64,000 bases of DNA from Quillaja saponaria. Lineage: Eukaryota; Streptophyta; Magnoliopsida; Fabales; Quillajaceae. Shown here piece by piece: positions 48,196 through 60,495 of the stretch; position 1 is the stretch's first letter; every line of letters begins with the position of its first letter. The notes beneath the pieces were generated by a model. The model was not told the DNA's origin and did not search any database. It saw only the letters and a program-made list of their open reading frames with translations. Location of the stretch: NCBI GenBank assembly GCA_029379385.1, contig CM055611.1:25200092-25264091 (forward strand). The letters are read 5' to 3'. The position numbers were made by a program, and so were the translations under genes.

Positions 48196-48780
48196 GTATC
48201 AGCCTTCAGCACATGCCAAGTAAGTCCACACCCCTTCTTGTGCTTTTCTCTTTTGAATTGACGTCTTCTTAAACTATCCTAAAATTGGCAACATCGTGAC
48301 TTGTAACCGATCTATTGCTTGTCTATCGCTAGGCATACACTAACAAAGCGTCGGGTGAGAGAGCTTGTGGATCACACCTCATCTACTATCTGGTTCAATT
48401 AGGTTGGTTTGTTTTGGTTGTGAAAGTGCCATCAGAAAGTTGTAATTTCTTCATTTATAGGACTGATTATATTGTGTACGCAGATGATACTGTATCTTGA
48501 TTTCTTCTATTCGGCTGTTGTATGTTTCTTGTCTTCTTTATTTTGTAATTTGAGTTGAAAAATATTGCTTACATTATTAAGCTTTGGGGTCAGTTATTGA
48601 ATAATTACTAGCTCTTTTATGTTATTCTCCAGGTGGAGCATCTGATGGAGTAATGATTCAGCACAATTTGTTTGTTCTTTCTATTTCAGTTATCAGTTAC
48701 TGCATAACGAGTACTTATGGTGTCTGCAATTTATTATAACCCTTCTTTTTCTTCTGTCTAGTCTGTTATTGTGCATGTAA
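48196..48780 (+). other. Conserved 3' flank of NLR copy 2
   Basis: Homologous to 29759-30430, with a donor-like CCAAGTAAGTCC at 48217-48228 and acceptor-like TTCATTTATAG (about 48462) and TTCTCCAG (about 48632). Supports a spliced 3' untranslated region common to copies 1 and 2. Confidence 0.45.
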
Positions 48781-48857
48781 ACCCCCATATAAGCCTTACA
48801 GGAGAGTCGACTTCTAAAAGGCAGGGACTACAGGTGCACTGAACCACTAATGGTCCT

Positions 48858-49547
48858 GTCAACAAGGATAACTTGTTAACTGGATACATTTTCCTCTGCA
48901 TTATTAAGAATGGAAGAGTTAAATTAAATTGAAGGTCACACTAATCTAGGTGTGAGAATGCATGGCTAAAGAATGGTAAGCCGTATACAGTTTCTCTGTT
49001 TTATTTTATTTTCCAACTTTTTGGAGCTTTTCTAATATGGGTGAAATTGAAAGTTATAGTACTAGACCAGAAAAACTGGATCCACTTAATCTGTTAAGTA
49101 AAACACCAAACTCTCCCATTAAATTTTTATTTAAATAGTCATGGTTCACATCCCAAATATCTAAGCTCAGCTCAAGGTCCTTTACTCAAGTCATTGTTTA
49201 ATATTGATTTCATGTACCTGCTAAACTCTCCTAAATCGAAGTCTTCGTCTATATCCTGAAATATTTTATGCTTCTCCACGTGTTGAGTCAGATCAGACCA
49301 TTGTTTAAGATTGGATAATTTAATTAAATCAAAGTCTTTATTTTAAATACATTTTTGGTTTTGAATTTGACTCCAAGGCTATTGTATCTTGTCTCTAATA
49401 CAGACGTGCACTTTTTTCATCCTCCACCACAAGAAAATAGTGCTAAATTAATTTGTCATTAAAAGTTTCCACCTCATTTTGCCTTCTCTAGAGTCACTTG
49501 TGAAGACTAAAGCTAGCAAAATTAAGCTGCTATTTGACCTAGCAACT
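48858..49547 (+). promoter_or_regulatory. Upstream region of DUF4220 copy 3
   Basis: Begins with block E (48858-48990), then AT-rich sequence with TGAGTCAGATCAGACCATTG (about 49284), and the leader element GAGTCACTTGTGAAGACTAA (49491-49510) just before the mini-exon. The same order, without the gene, recurs at 53218-53850. Confidence 0.55.
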
Positions 49548-51938
49548 ATGTTAATCACAAGTAAGGCCATCAATTCATTTGAGCTTCTTTTCTTTCCTAT
49601 CACAGATTGATTAGCATCATTGTTTTACTTCTTACTTCCATGGGTCAGTATTAGTTATATACCTCATGAAACTTATGAATTAAGCAACCTTGAGATTCTG
49701 ACTATTTTGTATTCTTCAGTTTTCAGCAGTTACCTGCTTTTAAGGAACAGGAAGCTAGCTCAGATTTTTCCTGAAAGATTGAGGGAACTTTGGAGTCTAT
49801 GGGAAATCCGCGCTGCAGTTTTGCTTAGTCACTCTTTTTCAGATCATCTTAATCCTGCTGGGAAAGAGGAGAAAGATCTCTAGAAGTTACAATCTGAGAT
49901 TCCTCCTTTGGTTTGCCTATTTGTCCTCATGATGCAACTGCAACATTCTGTTTGAGTGCAATTTCTAGCACTTCAGGTGATACCGAAGATGGTTCTGATG
50001 ACCCAAATCTTGTAATGATGGCATTTTGGGCACCATTCCTTGTCTTGCACCTTGGAGGACAGGATACCATTACAGCATACTCCCTGGAAGACGATGAGTT
50101 GTATTCGAGGCGTTTTCTCGGTCTAGGTGCCTGATTAATTGTGGCTGGTGATGTCATTGTTAGAGCCTAGATGAATGCTAATCTTAACTTTCTTGTAATT
50201 CCAATATTCATTGCTGGAATTATCAAAAATGTTGAAAGGATTTGGGCTCTCTGGCATGCTAGCAGAGATCACTTCAAAGATTCAATGCTTCCTCCACCAG
50301 ACCCAGGTCCCAATTATGCTAAATACAAGGAAGAGTACCAGTCAAGGACTGAGGAAGGCTTTTATGTATCCTTAAGAAGGCTCATTGAACCTTCCATAGG
50401 AAGCAGCAGTAACAATACTTCTTATAGTACTGACAGAAACAGCAGTCTTTCAGAGGCAAAGTTTTTACTTTATGCAAACAATTTCTTCAGTATATTCAAG
50501 CGACTGTGTGCTGATCTTATCCTTAGCTTTCATGACATTGAGAACAGCCAGACATTCCTCAGAAGCAGATCTTGTGATGAAGCATTTAGAGTGATTGAAA
50601 TTGAACTAGGATTCATGTATGATTTGTTTTATAGCAAGGCAGCTGTTGCTTATTCTTTAATTGGTGGTGGTTGTCGCCGTTTAAGCACTTTTTCTTTCAC
50701 AGTTACGGCACTTTGGATTTTTTCGGTCATCAAGAAGGATGCATACCACAAAGCTGATGTGATCATCACTTACCTGTTACTAGTTGGAGCTATAATCCTA
50801 GAGATAGATGCAGTAATTGTAGTCCTCTTCTCAGACTGGGCTGATAGTATGGCTGCATAAGCACAATAATGCAGTGGCTACACTTCTTGTGCAGAGCTAT
50901 TTTCTCAATTCGGCGAGCTAGAAACAGGTGGAATAATACCTTCTTTGCTAAAATAGGGTGGTCTAACACCATGTCACCCATAACTAGATGGTCTAATACC
51001 ATCTTAGCTAAACATAGATGGTCTAATACCATGGCACAATATAACCTGATCACATTTTGCCTTAATGGACAGGCGAGCCAACTGTATTGTTATCATAAAG
51101 ATCAAGAGCATTTATCAGTGGAGAAGTATTGGTCCATTGACTCAAAGAAGGTTCCTGATGAACTGAAAGAACTTATCTTCCAGGAGTTTCAGAGGAAACT
51201 GAATGCTGTGGAAAATTTCAAGGAAATGCAAGAAATTTTGTGCTTACAAGGGTGACTGGGTGCTTCAACAGAAGCAATGTTATGAGAAATTCAGCTGGAG
51301 TGTCGACATAGCAATCAATCAAAGCATTATTCTCTGGCACATTGCAACTGATCTCTGTTACTATTCTGAGCTTGACCTAAACCCCGGCACTACAATTAAA
51401 CTCAGACCCTGAAAATGTGCGAAACAGTAAGGACATGAGCAGATTGTTGTCAAATTATATGTTGTATCTTCTAGTCAGTGTGTCCACTCATGTTGCCTAA
51501 TGGGATTAGGCAAATATGATTTAGGGATACTTGTGCTGAGGCCAATGTGTTCTTCAAGGAGAGGAATTCCATATCGGATAGAAAGGAAGCCGAAGCTTGC
51601 AAGGAGTTACTGGAAGTGGACACACAAATCCCTCCATAGGAAGTGAAAGGAGATAGATGCAAGTCTGTCCTTTTTGATGCATGCAGGCTTGCTAAATCAT
51701 TGAATGGTCTTGACACAGAACAAGGATGGGACAGAACAAGTGGGAATTGACCAGTCTTGTGTGGGTAGAAATGGTATCATATGCAGCCAGTCAGTGTCGA
51801 TGGAATCATCATGCTGAACAACTCAGGCGAGGTGGAGAGCTGCTCACTCATGTCTGGCTCCTTATGGCACATCTTGGTATAACTGAACAGTTTCAAATTT
51901 CACAAGGGCATGTTAGGGCTAGGTTGATTCATGAGTGA
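49548..51938 (+). pseudogene. DUF4220/DUF594 protein, copy 3 (decayed)
   Basis: The mini-exon (49548-49560, ATGTTAATCACAA), its GTAAGG donor and the acceptor at 49719 are conserved; splicing would give MLITIFSSYLLLRNRK. The body is broken by shifts near 49830 and 49931, in-frame stops at 50132-50134 and 50168-50170, and shifts near 50843, 51237 and 51410-51480, plus others before 51726. Family text remains: DTITAYSLEDDELYSR, GPNYAKYKEEYQSR, FHDIENSQTFLRSRSCDEAF, WHIATDLCYYSEL and LRRGGELLTHVWLLMAHLGI. It is more diverged than copies 1 and 2 are from each other. Between the two halves is an in-frame 30 nt repeat expansion around RWSNTM (50926-51045). The two stops cannot be explained by single added bases, so this is a true pseudogene. 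Confidence 0.85.
50926..51045 (+). repeat. Four 30-nt units repeating the RWSNTM motif
   Basis: Four consecutive 30 nt units at 50926, 50956, 50986 and 51016. Each encodes a ten-residue block on the pattern RWSNTxxAKx (RWNNTFFAKI, GWSNTMSPIT, RWSNTILAKH, RWSNTMAQYN). Copies 1 and 2 have one unit. Confidence 0.9.
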
Positions 51939-52062
51939 AAACAATGTGTAACACCATGAGTGAAAAGGCAAAACAAAAAGTTAATTGTAACGAGAGTCTC
52001 CCATATTTTTTGCTTTTGTTTTGCTTTATAAGGGTTAGGTATTAAGCCCCCTTTTGTACCTG

Positions 52063-52625
52063 ATTTTTTTTTTTTGATAAATTGGAACAGAAAGCAAAGA
52101 AACTACAAAACTGAAATAGAAATTCTCCTCTCCCAAGCTACTCCAGAGCATCACTAAGTAACAAGTCTTTCACAACTTCGGGAGCATGACTCCATTCCAC
52201 AATATCAACACCTACTGTCCCAAGACCATTTTTGCTAGACTGTCAGCCTACACTATTGGCCTCTCGATATGTAAGCACCAGTTGCACCTCCTATACTCTT
52301 TCCATAAGCTTCCTAATATCTTCGACAAGGGGATGGTAGACGTTAAAACTATGCGTTCCCTTTGTAACTAAGGACATAGGCCCCCTAGGAATCTGTTTCC
52401 ATAATGATTTCTTGTTTCTTATGTTCCAAGCAACTAAGAAACTAACCAACTAAGAAACCTAGTTTCAGAGCCCACTCTCATGGGACAATACCAACCAATA
52501 TTTTTACCTATCCCGAATTGCCAGTTCCTGTGTTCATCCAGAAAACTTGAAACACCTGGATTTCCCCGCAAGGCCCATCAGTGTTAACATTGATTCAACC
52601 TGATGATGGGTACTAATTCCATTTT
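52063..52625 (-). pseudogene. LINE 3' remnant with RNase H-like domain
   Basis: On the minus strand, in one frame with a few stops: NVYHPLVEDIRKLMERV, then EVQLVLTYREANSV, as in the C-terminal RNase H-type domain of plant non-LTR elements. A T-run at 52065-52078 is its poly(A) tail on the opposite strand. 5'-truncated; no reverse transcriptase present. Confidence 0.6.
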
Positions 52626-53217
52626 ATCAATAAGGGTAACGCCATGGCCCATTTTTCTAAAAACAAGAAAAAGGAAAAAATAAAAAAAGAAAAGCTTTTG
52701 CTCGCATGTATTTAAGAATCTTTTGATAGCTCGTTTAAGAATGCTCGAGACAAATTGCTTGATAGGCATGCAAATTGCATTTCTTCAGTGGAAAATACAA
52801 GCGTATGTCCATTCTAGGACGTTGACATAAAGTTTTGCCATATACGACACCAAGTGACAAAAAAACTCACTTCTATAATTAAATCATTTTCTAAAAAAAA
52901 AATTCATATTTTTTATATTTAATTGAAAGTAAATTTATTTTTTTATTCAATTTTTAGTTTGAGAATTGTGTAAATTTGGAGAGTGTTAGGAATGGGTATT
53001 TATAGTGGTAGGAAAAAAATATAATAAATAAATTTTCTGCTATTTTTTAAATTCAAAATTGTTTGACCGTTGCTATTTTTAAAAAAAGGAGGGATACACT
53101 TGTAAATTTGGCGTAAATTCTGAGAGTATTTTGATAAAATTAGGTTAAAAATAAGGTGAAAATTATAAATAAATAAAAAAAGAACATGGGCAAAATGGGA
53201 AGAAAAAAGGCATTAGC

Positions 53218-53850
53218 GTGGAATGAATAGTAAAGTTTAACAAGGATAACAACTTTTTAACGGGATACATTGTCGTATGCAGTAATAAGAATGCAAGAGT
53301 TAAATTAAAATTGAAGGTCACACTAATCGAGAGTGTGAGAACATGGCTAAAGAATGGTAAGCCATGTATTTTTCTCTGTTTTATTTTATTCTATAACTTT
53401 TTGGACCTTTTCTGAAAGGGTGAAATCCAGACTTACAGTGCGAGACCAGAAGAACAGGAGCCACTTAGGTAGTCATGTTGTTCATATCCCACAAACTCAA
53501 GTAAAATTGATTTCATTTATCTGCTGAACTCTCCGAAATCAAAGTTTTTGTCTACATCCTCAAATATTTTATGCTTCTCAACGTGTTGAGTCAGATCAGA
53601 CCATTGTTAAAGATTGGATCATTTATTTAAATCAAAGTCTTTATTTTAAATACGTTTTTGGTTTTGAATTTGACTCCTAGCTATTGTATCTTGTTCTCTA
53701 ATACCAACATGCACTTTTTTCATCCTCCAACACAGGAAAATAGTGCTAAATTAATTTTGTCTTAAGAAGTTCCATCTCATTTTGCTTCCTCTGGAGTCAC
53801 TTGTAAAGACTGAAGCTAGCAAAATTAGGCTGCTATTTGACTAGCAACCG
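53218..53850 (+). pseudogene. Relic 5' region of another DUF4220 copy
   Basis: Matches 48858-49560 in order: block E, TGAGTCAGATCAGACCATTG, GGAGTCACTTGTAAAGACTG, and a damaged mini-exon region (AGCAACCGTGTTAACTGG, where ATG has become GTG). No DUF4220 body follows; an A-run and unrelated sequence start at about 53868. 52640-53218 before it is AT-rich and empty. Confidence 0.6.
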
Positions 53851-53867
53851 TGTTAACTGGATACGTT

Positions 53868-54836
53868 AAAAAAAAAAAAAAAAGCTTCCCACGAAGTGTT
53901 AAAGAAGAAAATTTTTTGGAGCTTTCCGGACATTGCTGCTGATGTCGCAGGATGCGGTACGCCAAAGCCTGTTTGGGCTACGCGTACCTAGTAGCACAGA
54001 GACCTCTGGTCACACTCCTGAGCCGCGTAACTAAATGACCCTTAATTGTCCGTGTGTTAGCTTTTCAAACTGCAATAAAATAAATGAGTCAACAATTAAT
54101 ATAGGAATAATGCAAAACTGCTTCTTCTACTCATATAAATTGCATTTCTTCAATGGCAAATATCCAAACTAGGACTTGCACATAAAGTTTAACAAATATA
54201 CCCACACCAAGTTGGTTTTATATATATATTCTTGGGAGACGAAAAAATATATATATATATATATATAAACTTTAGAAATAATATCATGAAATTGAGTTGA
54301 TAATCTGATTAGAATCAAAAAATAAGTGAAAATTTTGGTTATTAATTATAATTAAAAAAAAATCCTCATAAGATTCCAGTAGAGAAATTTATGGTTCACA
54401 TGCCTTCAGTTGTCTTAATTGTCCAACTTGACAAGCTGCATTAAATAAATAAGTCAACAATTATCATAGAAATAAGGCAAAACTGCTTCTTCTTTGCTTC
54501 ATTGACGAGCTAGCTCTACCCGTATAAATTGCATTTCTTCAATGGCAAATATCAAATATGCAAAACTTCTTCTTTCCTTCATTGATGAGCTAGCTCTACT
54601 CATACAACCAACATTGTCAATAGAGGTGCAAAACTCCCAACTTTGAAGCCATTGACTTGTTTCTTCTAATTCCAAAATTCCTTTATATCTTTCTAATCTA
54701 TACATGTCCCGTGATGGCTGCCTAATCCTTACTCTTTATGTATCCTGTAATGGTTGCTAGCTAACCTAGTAATAGCCATTGTTGATTATCATCTTTGAGA
54801 AACCCTGAATTTTTAAGAAGGTACCTATAGCAACAC
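53868..54836 (+). promoter_or_regulatory. Upstream region of NLR copy 3 with internal direct repeats
   Basis: A ~170 bp GC-richer piece of unknown origin (53880-54050), then a unit (AAATGAGTCAACAATTA, GCAAAACTGCTTCTTCT, AAATTGCATTTCTTCAATGG) present at about 54070-54165 and 54440-54550, and a third partial copy at 54555-54605. It does not carry the shared CCACTTGCTCGACATAATAC promoter block of the other NLRs. Confidence 0.4.
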
Positions 54837-57274
54837 ATGGCCACCGATCGACCCATCGTTTTAGTTCTCTGGAGCTTATTTGTTATTCTGTCTCTTTCAT
54901 ACAGCCTCATCCAGTTCATAAGCCTTCTTCTTTCGGTTTACTTGAATTACTTAGAGGACGAAGTACGGTGGATCCACAAAGAATCACGGTTATTGAAGGG
55001 CATTTCAAATGATGTAGATGAAGTCAAAAGATTAGGTACAGAGATAGTATCTGAAGCACATCAATTTTGGGATTCTGAATCCAACCCATCTAGTATCACT
55101 CTCCAACTCAATGATGTTGAGGCGGACTGGGTGATTACAACAAAAAACTTGGCTAATGAAGCTAAGTCTTGCTGTGCAAACTTCTATAAACTACGTGGAG
55201 AAAGGTCTTATTTGGTTCTTAACAAACTGAAACCAATATTTGACCTTGTCCATGAAATAAAGAGAATCAAGATTGCAATACACAGTCACCTGCAGAGGAA
55301 GAGAATATATTCCTTTGACATATGTGAATCACTGATGATTTCAAGATCCAAGATTAGAAGCCTGCGAGCTAGATACAAATCTATCCCGCTTAACCAACCT
55401 AGACTGACTGAATCTTTTAAAGCAGCAGCAGAGAACCTGAATGGCTTCCTCAAAGATTTGTCTGGTCTTCAATTAGAAAGTGTAACAGAAAGGGAATGGT
55501 GGACTCAAGCCAAAGAGATAATTGACGAAACAGAGCAAGCCATTCAGCAGTTCAATGTGGGAACAGGAAATCAACTGAGATGGTTTCCAGGCTTTGCCAA
55601 CTGGATAGAAATGTACATTCTCAAGAAGAAGATGAAGCGCATTACTGCTGCATTCATTCACCTGCTCGACAGAAAGGATAACTATTGTTTTAAATTTATC
55701 AGTAGATTAGATGCATCCAGATCACACCGTCGACCCTTACACAATGCAGATGACACAGTCATCTCAACTGATATTCGCCTAAAGCTCCAAAGTGTGCCTC
55801 GAACATGGGAGAAAGTACACAATGCAGTGCCCTCGCTGTGCAATGAGTTGGACTCTCTGTATAAGATTTTCAAAGAAGCAATGGCAGCTGAGGTTGATTT
55901 ATATAATTCAAGAAATGTTGTTTGCTCGGAGCAGATAAAGAACATGGCTCAAATTGCAGCCGATTCCATAAAAGCCCAAAGGGAAACACCACCAAGAGGT
56001 ATTGATGAGGATATTGAGCAAAATCCACTTCTTGAGGATATCGAGCAAATCAATAGGGCCATCGTCCTTTTCCAGAGAAGCATAAGACTGCTCCGAGTTG
56101 AACAAAGCAAGGAGTACTCGACCTCAGTAGTGGGCTTGGAAGAGGACATACATGAAGTGGTGTCAAAACTAATTGAGCCAATGTCAACAATGAAAATGCT
56201 TCTACGGTTTCCATTGTGGGAATGAAGGGAATTGGTAAGACAACTCTGGCAAAAGAGATCTATTACCATAGGAATATTGAGAACCATTTTGCTATTCGTG
56301 CATGGATTGAAGTACCCAGAGAGGGCATTAGCAAGGCAAAGGTTCTGCTGACAAGGAGGGGCGACTTGAATGAAACAGTAATCTCCTTGAGGAGGATGGG
56401 CGATAAGTTGCGGGAGATCAGTCCCTGCCTTCTAGTTGTTGACAAAATCACAAGTAAAGAATAATTCAATTTAGTAAGAGCCGCAATATTGCCGGAAAGA
56501 GCAGACAGAATAACCAGAATATTGCTCACGACACGGTACAAGACTGTGGCTCTGCATGAGGAACGAAGTAGCATCTTTCACCAACTTAGACTGCGAACCA
56601 AAGAAGAGAGTTGGGAGTTGTTCAAGCAGATGGTAACCTTACAGACTGAACTTCAAGAAGCAGTGGTAAAATTGGCAGAGAAGGTTGTAGGAAGATGTGG
56701 GGGCCTGCCACTTGCTATCTTGTCACTTGGGTATCTGTTGTCAGGGAAAGATGTGAATGAAAAGGAATTGGAAAGGGCGCTTGAAAGAATTAATCAGGGA
56801 AATAATCAAACACCATGGATAGAGAACAAGGAAAAGAATTATGGTGACTTGATCAATGAAGACAGCACTGGTCCGAGTGACTGTCATCTTTCTTACTTGA
56901 GACTCTTCCCACGGGACTTTGAAATCCCTGCAAGGAGATTGATCACTTTGTGGGTTGCAGAAGGACTGGTAAGCAGTGGTGGTGATGCTGCAGAGAAGAG
57001 TTTACAAGAATTGATAGACTGGAACATGATTCAAGTGGTGGAGCGTAAGCCTAATGGAAAGCCTAAGACTTGTCGCTTGCCCAACTCCCTGAGAGAACTT
57101 TTCTTGCGAGATAATGGACAAGCAACAGCTCGCAGCTGGTCTTTAAGTACTACAAAAAGTTTAGACCAGAGATTTGGTTACCATTTTGATGAGGACGACA
57201 AAAGTATAAGTCAAGTTCATGACTTCGACACAAAATATGCAAACAACGTATTGAGGCCGAGGGCTTTGATTCAT
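54837..57274 (+). pseudogene. Membrane-anchored CC-NB-ARC protein, copy 3, LRR lost
   Basis: The start at 54837 gives a hydrophobic N-terminus (about residues 6-38), then YLEDEVRWIHKESRLLKGI and helical text. It lacks the intron: NQLRWFPGFANW is continuous where copies 1 and 2 are interrupted. The frame fails just before the P-loop near 56170-56180, fitting loss of one A, and resumes with GMKGIGKTTLAKEIYYH. A TAA at 56462-56464 follows the kinase-2 region (CLLVVDKITSKE) with no change of frame. Then come RITRILLTTRY, CGGLPLAIL, YLRLFPRDFEIPARRLITLW and CRLPN in place of the MHD region. All LRRs are gone: after LRPRALIH the sequence joins a DUF4220 fragment. The most diverged of the three, and a true pseudogene given the stop and the truncation. 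Confidence 0.85.
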
Positions 57275-57357
57275 GTATGATTTGACTTATACAAAGGCAG
57301 TCGTGGTTTATTCTCTAGTGGTGTTAATCTCCGTATCATTGAATTCCTATCCACCAT
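57268..57357 (+). pseudogene. DUF4220 fragment fused to NLR copy 3
   Basis: Matches DUF4220 copy 1 at 17576-17670 and copy 2 at about 36570-36660: TTCATGTATGATTTGACTTA, TACAAAGGCAGT, CCGTATCATTGAATTC. Begins where the NLR ends, with the short shared text TTCATGTATGA at the join, and ends at 57357 where the long direct repeat starts. Confidence 0.8.
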
Positions 57358-57438
57358 CTCTTTACTTGGGTGAGCTTGAACAGAGAACCCGAGGGCTTTG
57401 ATAGCAGGGCCTTTCGGCGAAACCTTGGACCTTCATGA

Positions 57439-58060
57439 AAAGTTTCTAACATTAATACAATAGATTTGTGGACAGCATGGGTTTGATAATGGGCTGAATT
57501 GGTTCGGTTTTAAGACTAGTCCTGAACTAATCATACCTAATCCAATCAACACAAGATTTGGAATCAGCCCAGTCTAATCTGCAAATTATATATTGAATTA
57601 CATTGGGTTGATAGGTTTAGGTCTTCATTAATTAGACTTATCATTTTAGAAGCACTTGTTAAAATAATAAATTTTAACAGACTATAATAAGTAGGTCTAA
57701 ATTACAAAAATATATTTTAAAGAGTAATTAAATATTTAATGAGAAATAATATTTTCAAATAGTAAAACCAGTAATTAATATCATTAATAACCTATATTCA
57801 TTTGTAAGATCATTATGAACATAAACACAAAAAGTAAAAATTAAATTTTTTATATTAAAGTGGGATAAAATTAGACTAATATACACGATAATTTTTTAAA
57901 AGGTTGTTGACTTACTATTTAAGAATTTTATGGTTAAAAGAATATATTAATTTACAAAAATATAAATTATGGGATTTGATTGGATTAGGTCGGATTATTA
58001 ATTTTTGAAAGTCTTAGAACCAATCCAATCTAATAACATTATATCCAATCTTTTTATAAA
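57439..58060 (-). repeat. Family A repeat, head missing
   Basis: Nearly the same as the copy at 1235-1850, with the same missing head. It is part of the long direct repeat. Confidence 0.65.
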
Positions 58061-58414
58061 CACAGCTGTTACCTACAGCTTTTCAAATATATCTAATTTT
58101 AAATCCATGGCATGGCAGGAAAATCTGCTGTGTTTTATTTTTATTTTTTTCTTCAAAATATAATTATAAATAAATTAATGAGATGATTGCTCACTTTTAT
58201 CCTCTAACATCTCGAGTCTCGTACTGTTCTATGAACTCATTAAGGATATATCATATATCATATTGCATCTTTTGATTCATACTATTTACTGTTTTATAAA
58301 AGCTTGTTTTCTATAGCATATCTCTATATCATACTGACTTTATTAATTGAATTTATGTCTGTATGTTTTTAGTGGAAACTTTTGGATAGAAAAAAGTTGT
58401 ATGGAATCTGGAAA

Positions 58415-58565
58415 TATTGGCTTCGGCTACTGTAACTTACTTTTGTTCTTGTGTAAGGGACGTAGGACTTCTGTCCCGCGTCAGTGAGAGTGAAGAATTT
58501 GAAGTCTATATTTAAAGGATACATCTCCTTCAATTTTTACTCACTCCATCTTAAAGACTGTTATG
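58415..58565 (+). promoter_or_regulatory. Orphan DUF4220-type promoter module
   Basis: Same as 2190-2345, including the GACGTAGGACTTCTGTCCCG stretch and the TATA-like TCTATATTTAAAGGATAC. No gene follows. Confidence 0.6.
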
Positions 58566-58619
58566 CTCCCTCTGCATCATCTGATCTAGGCTTTTAGAGA
58601 TTTGTTGTCAAGAGACTGG

Positions 58620-58830
58620 GTTGTGAAACTGTAGCATGTGAACAAGCAACGCAATTTTGCTTGCTGGTTAGCTAATTTTGGGATACTATTAGTTTGGGCT
58701 CTCATGTTTTCAGGTTTCTCCTTCTGGGTTGGGGGCTTTGTTGAACCTGGACTTGGCTGGTGTTGCTAGGCCTCCCTGCTTTGTTTTTGGGCTTTTGCCC
58801 CGTCTTGTGAAAAAAAAAAAAAACAACAAA
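58620..58830 (+). repeat. Retroposon 3' end with A-run
   Basis: Ends in TTTGGGCTTTTGCCCCGTCT and an A-run (about 58810-58823). A second copy is at 60655-60833, also with an A-run. The left block copy (2400-2545) has lost the tail. Confidence 0.4.
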
Positions 58831-58842
58831 CATTCTTTGAAT

Positions 58843-59100
58843 GATAAAGTTGAGATTTTGAATGGATCAACTGCAAGTGCCCAAACCTAGAAGTAAAAGA
58901 TTATTCGAGAAGCACTACTTAAGAGAATGAGAGTTCGAATTTTTTCTTTCTACTTTTTAGTTAGTGATACATATGTGTTTACATAGATAACATAAGGAGC
59001 TACTCTTAGAGGAGTCTTAAGTTTTAACTCTGATATAAGTATACGAGAATTCTTTCATATGTAAATTAATTGTGATGTAAATATAATATTTTATATATTT
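58843..59100 (+). repeat. SINE-like element D
   Basis: Copy of 2570-2830, with box B-like GAGAGTTCGAATTTTTTC. Another copy is at 60838-61090. Confidence 0.4.
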
Positions 59101-60495
59101 TTTAAATAAATTAAAAACAAAAATGTTATTTAAGTCATCATATAATTAGACTAGTCTCGTTACACGTACTTACGAGTATGTTTACAGATTTTTTTTCTAT
59201 TATAATTTTAAATAATTATATATAAGTTGTTTTAACTATGTAACTAGAAAGTAATTATTTGAAAAAGTTATTGTGAATAAATTAGTTTCTAATTAGTTAA
59301 TTTTTAAAAAATTATAATTTTTTGTGAATAGAGATGTATTTTAATTATTTTTATATTTTAGATAAAACTAAAAAGATAGAGAAGAATTAAGAAGTTACAA
59401 GAGGATATTTGTTTAAATTAGTTTTCTTTTTCTAAACATAGTAAATTAACAAAAATATTTTGTAATTTAAAAGATCAAAAAATTATAAATATAAGGTATT
59501 GTAAGAAAGTTTATGACAAAAAATTTGTTAAAGTCAGGTGACACTATAAGATGTTTTGGCTGGGAATGGTATAGTGTAGTATAGTCATATTCACGTGAAC
59601 CATGACTTTGATAATAGCTAAAAGTCTTGAACCAATTAATTGTTTAGTGCTGAACTAATTTATCAATCAAGTCTTTGTTTATTCTCAATTATTAGATGAC
59701 TTATGCTAAAAAATGTTTAGTTGTCTCTCAAATGCATTTCTTGATCCAGCTCAGTCATTCATAATTGAATCAACATAGCAGTTGTTACCTACTACATTTT
59801 TATTTTATTTTTTCTTGCAAATAGCTTTGATTCTAACGAAAAATACAACTGGTCTTCTTCAAAAAATTATAATATCTTATCTTAATATTATCAATGATCC
59901 AATTGATAACATCACTATCTTTGAAAGACTAAAATAATAAATTTGTTTTTTTTTCTATAAACAAAATTTTGGTTTCAAATTTAAAATTAAGAAAACTCAT
60001 TTTTTTTAGTTATTGATTCAATATTCATAGGATTCTTTTTCTCTTGTCCACTTCCTTACTTCTTTGAAAAATTTATCAACTAATTTCTTCTTGATTTGAC
60101 CACTATGATTTGATTAAGTATTCAATTAAAAAAGAATCCTAAAAGACTTCGTTAAAAGAAGTAAATATTAAAATTTCCCACTAAAGAAACATTCATGGGA
60201 TCATATCCTCAAATATTTAATGCTCTGCCCAAGAGTCTGTCTAGTCATTGTTTAAGATTGATTCCATTTTCATGCAAAACCCAAGTCTTGGTTTTTGTAT
60301 CGTCATATCCTCAAATATTTAATGCTTCATTGGTTTTGAGTCATATCACAGCATTGTTTAAAACAGTATTATTTCTGTACTTCAATCAAAATGTTTATTT
60401 GTAGATTATGCCAAGGGTTTGTGCATCAAACACAGATAGGTATTCGGATAAATATTTAAATTCAAAATTTCTCTACCACTTGTACAGTTTGAGTC

